From UBA7446 sp024639165 (GTDB lineage Bacteria > Bacteroidota > Bacteroidia > Flavobacteriales > Flavobacteriaceae), in NCBI GenBank assembly GCA_024639165.1, contig JAHEIX010000019.1, forward strand, positions 1 to 64,000: a stretch of DNA of 64,000 nt. Reading direction: 5' to 3'. The notes under the pieces are model-generated. The model was not told the origin of the DNA, made no database searches, and was given only the letters and a program-made list of their open reading frames with translations. Of the stretch, positions 9,706 to 16,803 are shown in pieces. The stretch's first letter is position 1, and every line of letters starts with the position of its first letter. Position numbers and translations under genes: made by a program.

Positions 9706-10743
9706 CTAGGACGATTCACGCTCTACAACTGTACATTGAATTACCTCTGTTTTTGTTGGAATATCATTATCGTCAGAAGATAAACGATTGATTAAGATTT
9801 TTGCAGCTTTTTTTCCAATTTCTTCACTGTGCTGGCTAACCGTTGTCAGGGTCGGAAAAGAGAATTTTGAAATCAGCCCATCTGTAAAACAAACCAATGC
9901 TATTTCGTCTGGAATTTTTTTAGAGGCTTGACGTAAAACGCGCAAAGCGGCAGCTGCATAGATTTCATTTACTGCAAATATGGCGTCAATCTGAGGATAT
10001 TTTGAGACGATTTCTTCAATCTGTACTTCCAAAGTTGGTAAAGCTGAATTGGAATTGTTGTTATCCACAACTTTGATGATCAACTCATTATTCAAAACCA
10101 AATCAGAATCTTGTATTGCCTTTATATAGCCTTGGGTTCGCAAACGACCAACAGTGATATAGTCTTGGGTTGTCAATAATAAAATGTTTTTTCGTCCTTT
10201 GCCGATGAGATGGTTCACAGCTTGATACGCTCCTTGGGTATCATCTACCACAACTTTGTCGCACTCTATTTGATCTGCGATTCGATCAAAAAGAACGACA
10301 GGCATACCCTGTGACATGACTTCATTGATGTGGTGAAAGTCTTGACTTTGCATTGTCCCCTTTGACAAAGAAAGGATAAACCCATCGATTAAACTATCGG
10401 CAAGCGTCTCCATATTGATCACCTCCTTCTCGTGAGATTCGTTGGACAAGGCAACGATAACATTGTATCCGTTTTCACTAGCTACTTTTTCAATTCCATC
10501 AATCACTTGCGCGAAAAAATAGTGAACCACTTCAGGGATAATCACACCAATAGTTTTTGTTTTCCTATGCTTTAAGCTAAGTGCGATATTGTTGGGGCGG
10601 TAGTTGTAAAACTTGGCAAATGCTTGGATTCGCTCTCTTGTTTCAACACCAATTTCATTGCTATTTTTTAGGGCTTTAGAAACTGTTGAAATCGAGACGT
10701 TGAGCTCTTGGGCAATTTTTTTAAGCGTGATTTTTTGTTTCAT
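9706..10743 (-). CDS. LacI-family transcriptional regulator of the maltose locus
   Basis: DNA-binding sugar-responsive regulator of 345 residues. The N-terminal LacI helix-turn-helix is clear (ITLKKIAQELNVSISTVSKA, residues about 5-24), with the hinge at about 45-60 (YNYRPNNIALSLK). The rest is a periplasmic-binding-protein-like sensor (TIGVIIPEV, VVLFDRIAD, FTDGLISK, TTVSQHSEEIGKKAA). It sits between the two divergent halves of the locus, followed by the transporter operon and divergent from susC with 230 bp between. A near-perfect palindrome centred on CG at 10833-10848 is a good candidate operator. The effector (maltose or a derivative) is inferred from the neighbours. Confidence 0.93.
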   Translation of the reverse strand: MKQKITLKKIAQELNVSISTVSKALKNSNEIGVETRERIQAFAKFYNYRPNNIALSLKHRKTKTIGVIIPEVVHYFFAQVIDGIEKVASENGYNVIVALSNESHEKEVINMETLADSLIDGFILSLSKGTMQSQDFHHINEVMSQGMPVVLFDRIADQIECDKVVVDDTQGAYQAVNHLIGKGRKNILLLTTQDYITVGRLRTQGYIKAIQDSDLVLNNELIIKVVDNNNSNSALPTLEVQIEEIVSKYPQIDAIFAVNEIYAAAALRVLRQASKKIPDEIALVCFTDGLISKFSFPTLTTVSQHSEEIGKKAAKILINRLSSDDNDIPTKTEVIQCTVVERESS

Positions 10744-10832
10744 AGCATTACGAAATTATAATTTTTAATCTATTATTTTTTGATATCCTCATAATTAATA
10801 TCTAAAAATTGAATATTTACTAAGTTTTCAAC

Positions 10833-10848
10833 ACGCAAACGTTTTCGT
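10833..10848. promoter_or_regulatory. Palindrome, candidate LacI-type operator
   Basis: ACGCAAACGTTTTCGT is a 16-bp inverted repeat with 14 of 16 positions symmetric, centred on the CG typical of LacI-family operators (core AAACGTTT at 10837-10844). It lies between lacI (start 10743) and susC (start 10974). A second, weaker palindrome around AACGTT occurs at about 10952-10964, just before the susC start. Assignment to this LacI protein is inference. Confidence 0.55.
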
Positions 10849-10926
10849 AAATTACTACAACGTTATAGTACACACTCGCAACCCAAATCTCTTTTTCTTA
10901 ACACTTTCTTTACATACATTCGCTAG

Positions 10927-10942
10927 AGTGAAGTGTGTGTTT
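10927..10942. repeat. 16-bp element, copy 2 (leader of susC)
   Basis: Exact copy of agtgaagtgtgtgttt found at 9646-9661, here 31 bp upstream of the susC ATG and in direct orientation. A poor -7-like TACATTCG at 10915-10922 would place the transcript start next to it. See copy 1. Confidence 0.6.
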
Positions 10943-10973
10943 CGCACCTAATTTAACGTTTAAAACAAACTAA

Positions 10974-13900
10974 ATGAAGTATTTAAAACTAATTTTATCT
11001 ACTGCACTCATATTTTTTGCTACTTCACTTGTGGCGCAGCAAAATATAGTTGGAACTGTTACCGACACCAACGGTAATCCTCTTCCGGCTGTGAGTGTAG
11101 TTGTTCAAGGAACAGCGGATGGCGTTTCTACCGACTTTGATGGGAATTACAGTATTTCTGCCACCAATGGGCAAGTACTGGTCTTTTCATCATTGGGTTT
11201 TGAAACTCAGGAAGCAACAGTCAATGGTACGACTTTAGATATCACGCTTTTGGAAAGCACTTCGGAACTTGATGAAGTTGTTGTTATCGGGTATGGAAGC
11301 GTGACCAAAAAAGAAGCAACAGGATCTGTAGCAGTTTTGTCAGACAGTGATTTTAACAGTGGTAAAATCGTTTCATCTGATGAGCTACTCACAGGGAAAG
11401 TCGCTGGTTTGGTCATCACCAACAATGGTGGTAACCCTGACTCTGCTCCCAATATCCGAATTCGTGGTGGTGCCTCGTTGAATGCGAACAACAATCCACT
11501 GATTGTTATTGATGGAATTCCATTGGATATTGTTTCACCTGCAGGTGTCAGCAATCCATTTACATTAATCAACCCCAATGATATTGCGAGTTTTTCAGTA
11601 TTGAAAGATGCATCAGCAACCTCCATTTATGGTTCTAGAGCCTCGAATGGTGTGATTCTAATTTCGACAAAAAAGGGTCAAATCGGGGAGCCAAAATACA
11701 GCCTGAGAACAACCCAGTCATTAAGCGTTATACCGGAGGGTATTGATATTATGGATGGCCCACAATTTGCAGATTTTATTGCAACTTATCACCCCACTCA
11801 TGTCGACAAATTGGGAGCAACCATCGGAGGTCAAACCACAAGTTATAATACAGATTGGCAAGATGCAATTTTCCGACAAGGCTTTAGCTCGACTGTAAAT
11901 TTATCGGCTACTGGAGGTAATATTAATTTGCCTTGGAGGGTTTCTCTTGGGCACACATATAGCGAGGGCTTGCTCAAAAACAATGATTATGAGCGATTGA
12001 GTTCAAGTTTTCGTTTGTCACCTGTGTTTTTGGATGGTAATTTGAGAGTTGATTTTAACACCAAATTATTTTCGGTCACAAAAAATTCTGTAGATGAAGG
12101 AGGAGCTCTTGGAAATGCAATCAGCATGGATCCCACCAAACCTATCTATGATTACAGCCCAGACAATCGATTTGCTCCTTATTATCAAAACACCAATGTT
12201 GACGGAAATCAATTGAAGCTAGATGGTCAATGGAATCCAGTGGCATTGTTGATGCAAAGAAGTCGACCAGAAAGCGTTCTGAAGGTGCTTTCCAATTTGG
12301 AACTCGATTATAATATTCCTGGAATTGATGGCTTGAGTGCTATCGTCAATGCTGGTTTGGAAGCATCGAGTGCCTACATTACAGAAGAATATGATAACAA
12401 TTCGTTAGCAACATACCGATTCGATAGTTCAAATAACGATGTGAATACGAATTATGTATTTAACCCGGGTAAAAATTACAGAGAAGATCAAAACATCAGC
12501 AACACTACCTTTGACACCTATTTTTCTTATGACAAAACCAATCTTGGTGCCATTAGTAGTTTGAGTGCTCAAGTGGGGTATTCGTATCAAAATTTTAAAA
12601 ACGAAGGCACTAAAGAATTGTATAAATACAACGATGATACAGGTAGAAGAGAAGTGATGATGAACGAAAACAATCCTACCAACCGTTACTTTAATGAGTT
12701 GAATTTGCAATCGTTTTTTGGTCGTGCCAACATTGGTTTGTATGAAAACTATCTTTTCACCTTTTCACTTAGGGCAGATGCATCTTCGCTTTTTACAGAA
12801 GAAAACCGCTGGGGATACTTCCCATCTGCAGCATTTGCTTGGCAATTGGGTGACGAGGATTTTGTAAGTGGTATTGAATTTATCAATGACCTCAAAATTC
12901 GTGTTGGATGGGGTGAAACTGGTCAACAAGACATCACTGGAGTCGTTGGTTATTATCCATCCATACCCTTATTTGAACTAGGTTCAGCGACTTCACAATA
13001 TCTGCCAGGAGAGAATTTATATTCAGCAAAGGCATTTAACCCTGATTTGACATGGGAAAAAACCTCAACCATAAATATCGGATTAGACTTTAGCTTATTT
13101 GATGACAACAGGTTGCAAGGTAGCGTTGATGTTTTCCAACGAGAAACCAGTGATTTGTTAGCTAGGGTACCTGTTGCGCCAGGACAAGCCCTCTCAAGCA
13201 GTTTTGTCAAAAATGTTGGCGACATGGAAAGTCAAGGGATTGAGGCAAGCTTGAGTTTAGATGTGATTCGTTCGCAAGATGCCAATTTGAGCTTGTATGG
13301 AAACTTTGCCTACATCGATCGTGAGGTAATAGACCTGAAAGGCGTACCTCGAGTTGGTGCTGGTGGTGGTCTTCCTGTCGGAACAGGCGTCGATATTGGA
13401 TACCACGCAGTTGGACACCAGCCCTATGCTGCTTGGGTGTTTAGACAGTTGTATGATGCTGATGGAAATCCTGTTTACAATGCTTTTGCTGACTTGAATG
13501 GCGATAATCAAATCACAAACGACGATCGTTATTTCAGAAACTTTAGACCTGATTTCACATTTGGCTTTGGAATGAATCTTAGCTATAAAAAAGCGAGCTT
13601 AAGCACTTTCTTTAGAGGACAATATGGAGGCCAAGTGTACAATGGGTTATTGCTTACGTCAGGATATATTGACAGAGCTCGACCAAACAACACCAATAGC
13701 CTCACCAATGTTCTCGATTTTAACAATGGTGCAGCTGATCCAAATTTTTTGGACAACGCTGGAAATGTTAAATTTTCAGACTATTACCTCGAAGATGCCT
13801 CCTTTATTCGATGCGAAAGCATATCGCTTGGATATGACTTCGGAACTCTCGTTGGAGGAGCAACACTCAATGCCTCTTTGAATGTGAATAATGCATTTTT

Positions 13901-14006
13901 AATCACCAAATATAGTGGTAGGGATCCAGAAAATTTTGGTGGGATAGATCATAACTTCTACCCCAGACCACAAAGCTATACGTTGGGTATCAACATTGAC
14001 TTTTAA
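10974..14006 (+). CDS. susC: SusC/RagA-family TonB-dependent outer-membrane transporter
   Basis: Outer-membrane transporter for maltodextrins, 1010 residues. In order: signal peptide (about 1-21, ending SLVAQ), carboxypeptidase-regulatory-like domain starting NIVGTVTD (about 23-95), the TonB-dependent plug with DEVVVIGYG (about 100-108) and the SusC signature region, then the 22-strand barrel ending in the aromatic TLGINIDF terminus. It is the first gene of susC-susD-susE on the plus strand, divergent from lacI, with susD 11 bp downstream. The partner SusD lipoprotein would act as the lid. Substrate is inferred from the surrounding amylases. Confidence 0.96.
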   Translation: MKYLKLILSTALIFFATSLVAQQNIVGTVTDTNGNPLPAVSVVVQGTADGVSTDFDGNYSISATNGQVLVFSSLGFETQEATVNGTTLDITLLESTSELDEVVVIGYGSVTKKEATGSVAVLSDSDFNSGKIVSSDELLTGKVAGLVITNNGGNPDSAPNIRIRGGASLNANNNPLIVIDGIPLDIVSPAGVSNPFTLINPNDIASFSVLKDASATSIYGSRASNGVILISTKKGQIGEPKYSLRTTQSLSVIPEGIDIMDGPQFADFIATYHPTHVDKLGATIGGQTTSYNTDWQDAIFRQGFSSTVNLSATGGNINLPWRVSLGHTYSEGLLKNNDYERLSSSFRLSPVFLDGNLRVDFNTKLFSVTKNSVDEGGALGNAISMDPTKPIYDYSPDNRFAPYYQNTNVDGNQLKLDGQWNPVALLMQRSRPESVLKVLSNLELDYNIPGIDGLSAIVNAGLEASSAYITEEYDNNSLATYRFDSSNNDVNTNYVFNPGKNYREDQNISNTTFDTYFSYDKTNLGAISSLSAQVGYSYQNFKNEGTKELYKYNDDTGRREVMMNENNPTNRYFNELNLQSFFGRANIGLYENYLFTFSLRADASSLFTEENRWGYFPSAAFAWQLGDEDFVSGIEFINDLKIRVGWGETGQQDITGVVGYYPSIPLFELGSATSQYLPGENLYSAKAFNPDLTWEKTSTINIGLDFSLFDDNRLQGSVDVFQRETSDLLARVPVAPGQALSSSFVKNVGDMESQGIEASLSLDVIRSQDANLSLYGNFAYIDREVIDLKGVPRVGAGGGLPVGTGVDIGYHAVGHQPYAAWVFRQLYDADGNPVYNAFADLNGDNQITNDDRYFRNFRPDFTFGFGMNLSYKKASLSTFFRGQYGGQVYNGLLLTSGYIDRARPNNTNSLTNVLDFNNGAADPNFLDNAGNVKFSDYYLEDASFIRCESISLGYDFGTLVGGATLNASLNVNNAFLITKYSGRDPENFGGIDHNFYPRPQSYTLGINIDF

Positions 14007-14017
14007 AATTCAACAAA

Positions 14018-15559
14018 ATGAAAAAAATACTAAGTTTATTCTTACTCATATTTACATTGCAAGGTTGTGTTGATGATCTTGACACACAACCCGAGCTAGA
14101 ACTCTCATTGGAACAGCTTCTTGCCGATGATCCAAATGCTGTAAATGGGATCTTGTCTCGATTGTATGCTTCCTTTGCCTTATCCAGCCCAAGTGGGCCT
14201 GGTAGTTCAGATATCGATGGGGATGCTGGAGAGGGTACATTTTTGAGAGGAATTATCAATCTACAAGATCTTTCAGCCGATGGAATGAAAAATAGATGGG
14301 GAGATGATGGTTTGGATCAATTGACAACCACCTCAGACTGGGACGAAAACAATAAGTTTTTTGGATACCTCTTCAATCGAATGTACTACTCGATTGCACA
14401 AGCCAATAATTTGATTGGTGTCCTAAATTCTGTTGCTGTTGAAAACAGTAACCAATTGGTTGCTGAGGCACAATTTATCAGAGCACTATCCTATTACTAT
14501 CTAATCGATGTGTTTGGGAAAGGTGTCCTTGCGACTGAGGATAATTTGGGTGAATCCAATCCCCTTCCAGAGGCATCACGATCAGAGCTTTTCGACTATG
14601 CAGTATCACAAATGCTTGAGGCTGAGCAGAATTTACCACAGACAAATTCTTATGGTCGGGCAACAAAAGGAGCCGCACAAATGCTTCTTGCCAAGCTATA
14701 CCTCAATGCAGAAGTATATACTGGAACTGCCATGTATGACCAAGCATACACCTATGCTGAAAAAGTCATAAATGATGGTGGATATTCGCTCGAAACAAAT
14801 TTTGTGAAGTTATTTTCAAAAGACAATGATACCTCTACTGAAATCATCTTCCCTCTCATTGCAGACGCAGAAGTGAGTCAGGCCTATGGAAACACAACTT
14901 ATGTTGTGAATAGTTGTCTGAGCACAGAAACAATGGAGATTTCACAATTTGGTGCAGCCGAAGGGTGGACTGGTCATAGTGCTACAAAAGCATGGTATGG
15001 ACTCTTTGGAAGTAGCGCACAAGAACTCAGTGATTCTGATGATGCTAGAGCAGCATTGTTTTGGACGCAAGGACACTCGTTCGAGATGGACGATTATAAA
15101 CAATGGGGCAATGGATTTGGTGTGACCAAGTTTAGGAATACTGATTCAAATGGTGGTGGAACACCAACATCATTTTCAAGTACTGATTTTCCACTGTTTA
15201 GACTCGCTGATGCTCATTTAATGTCTGCAGAAGCAATCCTTCGTGGCGGTGGCGGTTCTAATGCAGATGCGTTAGCATATGTAAATGCTGTTCGAGCGCG
15301 TTCTGGTGCTGCAGCAATTACCAGTGGCGATTTGGACCTCGACTTTATCTTAGATGAGCGTGCTCGTGAGTTGAATCTTGAAGGGCATCGCCGTTCTGAC
15401 TTAATTCGATTTGGAAAATTTACTGGAAGTAGCTATGTGTGGCCTTGGAAAGGAAATACAGCAAATGGGGCTTCTATTCCAGATCACTATAATTTATATC
15501 CACTACCGCTTACAGCGCTTAGTGCTAACCCTAACTTAACACAAAATCAAGGATTTTAA
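14018..15559 (+). CDS. susD: SusD/RagB-family starch-binding lipoprotein
   Basis: Surface lipoprotein of 513 residues that captures maltodextrins and covers the SusC barrel. The signal peptide ends in the lipobox LQGC (Cys17) followed by acidic VDDLD. The N-terminal SusD-like helical region contains EAQFIRALSYYYLIDVFG (about 150-167), and the C-terminal RagB/SusD part contains RLADAHLMSAEAILR, AYVNAVRARSGA and LDERARELNLEGHRRSDLIRFGK, which are the recurrent landmarks of the family. It lies 11 bp after susC and 14 bp before susE. Confidence 0.96.
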   Translation: MKKILSLFLLIFTLQGCVDDLDTQPELELSLEQLLADDPNAVNGILSRLYASFALSSPSGPGSSDIDGDAGEGTFLRGIINLQDLSADGMKNRWGDDGLDQLTTTSDWDENNKFFGYLFNRMYYSIAQANNLIGVLNSVAVENSNQLVAEAQFIRALSYYYLIDVFGKGVLATEDNLGESNPLPEASRSELFDYAVSQMLEAEQNLPQTNSYGRATKGAAQMLLAKLYLNAEVYTGTAMYDQAYTYAEKVINDGGYSLETNFVKLFSKDNDTSTEIIFPLIADAEVSQAYGNTTYVVNSCLSTETMEISQFGAAEGWTGHSATKAWYGLFGSSAQELSDSDDARAALFWTQGHSFEMDDYKQWGNGFGVTKFRNTDSNGGGTPTSFSSTDFPLFRLADAHLMSAEAILRGGGGSNADALAYVNAVRARSGAAAITSGDLDLDFILDERARELNLEGHRRSDLIRFGKFTGSSYVWPWKGNTANGASIPDHYNLYPLPLTALSANPNLTQNQGF

Positions 15560-15573
15560 TTAATATTGAACAA

Positions 15574-16725
15574 ATGAAAAATAACATCATAAGCTTTTTA
15601 ACAAAAACAATTTTACCTGTTGCTCTTCTTTTCATCGCTTTTAGCTGTGAAAACGAAGATGATGGGCCAGAGTTTACTGTCATACCTCCAAGCGAGGAAG
15701 TGGCCTTTACAAATAGTTTTTTAGACGACTATCTATTATCTGCACAAACATCAGCAAATATTGCTGAGCGTTTGTTGTGGAATACACCCTCTTTTGGTGC
15801 ACAAACTTCTGTATCATTTACAGTTGAAGGATCGTCAACCAACCTTTTTGCAGCTACAGACCCTGGATATTTTTCGTCAGGTGCTTTGACTGAAAACAAT
15901 TATGCCGTTTCTGTTGCGAACCTGTTGGCCATATCTGATGCATTGGACTTGGATGGTGACCCAACCTCAGGAAAAGATTCCTCTGGGATGGCATACCTTA
16001 GAGTGACTGCCAGCGTCGGAGATGCAACAGACTCGAATGGATCCAGCGTGGTTTCAGAAGCTCAAGAAATCAAAATTACGAAGGTTGAAACTGAAGGTGA
16101 AGAACCAGCACCTATGTTAGCAGTTCCTGGGCAATACCAAGGATGGAGCCCGAAAGACGCACCGCTAATAGCAGCTAGTGCACCAGGCCAAACTGATTTT
16201 GAAGGATTTATCTATATGGATATTGATGAAGCAGACAATCAAGGATTCAAATTTATTGAAGGTGTCGATGGCGTTTACGATTGGGGTAATCCTGACTGGG
16301 GGAAATCTGATGATGGTGTTCTTGTTGTTGAAGAAGAAAGTAATATCACAGTAGATGAAGATGGCTTGTATTATATTCAAGCTGATACTGGGGCAGGGAC
16401 TTATTCTACCACTCTAATGAGTCTTGGTTTGATTGGGTCAGCCACGCCTACAGGGTGGGACTCAGACACAGACTTTGTGTTTGATGCAACAAACAATGTG
16501 TTGAGTCTAGACATCAACCTTACTAATGGGGGAGAATACAAGGTTAGAGCAAACAATGGTTGGGATATTGGGTTTCCGGGACAGTTCGGTCCTGACTCAG
16601 ACGGGGATGGTTTTCTTGATACCAAAGATGGTAACTTTACACATGAAGGAGCAACTGGAAACTATCGTATAACCCTAGATGTATTTACAGCGAGAAAGTA
16701 CACCTTAACTGTTACCGCTTTGTAA
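15574..16725 (+). CDS. susE: SusE/SusF-like outer-membrane starch-binding lipoprotein
   Basis: Lipoprotein of 383 residues that binds starch at the cell surface. It has a signal peptide with lipobox IAFSC, then a SusE N-terminal domain (TNSFLDDYLLSAQTSANIAERLLWN, seen in two parts), and two C-terminal carbohydrate-binding modules of the SusE/SusF kind, each recognisable by W-rich segments (GQYQGWSPKDA; GVYDWGNPDWG; TPTGWDSDTDF; NNGWDIGFPG). An aspartate-rich DSDGDGFLDTKDG near 345-357 looks like a calcium-binding loop. It follows susD by 14 bp and is followed by a hairpin. SusE versus SusF cannot be separated by eye. Confidence 0.87.
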   Translation: MKNNIISFLTKTILPVALLFIAFSCENEDDGPEFTVIPPSEEVAFTNSFLDDYLLSAQTSANIAERLLWNTPSFGAQTSVSFTVEGSSTNLFAATDPGYFSSGALTENNYAVSVANLLAISDALDLDGDPTSGKDSSGMAYLRVTASVGDATDSNGSSVVSEAQEIKITKVETEGEEPAPMLAVPGQYQGWSPKDAPLIAASAPGQTDFEGFIYMDIDEADNQGFKFIEGVDGVYDWGNPDWGKSDDGVLVVEEESNITVDEDGLYYIQADTGAGTYSTTLMSLGLIGSATPTGWDSDTDFVFDATNNVLSLDINLTNGGEYKVRANNGWDIGFPGQFGPDSDGDGFLDTKDGNFTHEGATGNYRITLDVFTARKYTLTVTAL

Positions 16726-16752
16726 CAAGAAAATATATTTAATTATGATGTC

Positions 16753-16793
16753 AAACTCCCATTTTTATTGTAAAACAATATAGATGGGAGTTT
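16753..16793. terminator. Long hairpin between susE and the amylase gene
   Basis: AAACTCCCAT (16753-16762) pairs with ATGGGAGTTT (16784-16793); inside the loop ATTGT and ACAAT form a second short stem around AAA. Only a short T-rich tract follows, so it may be a weak terminator or an RNA processing/stability element that lowers expression of the amylase relative to susCDE. Confidence 0.55.
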
Positions 16794-16803
16794 ATTAGTT
16801 TTT

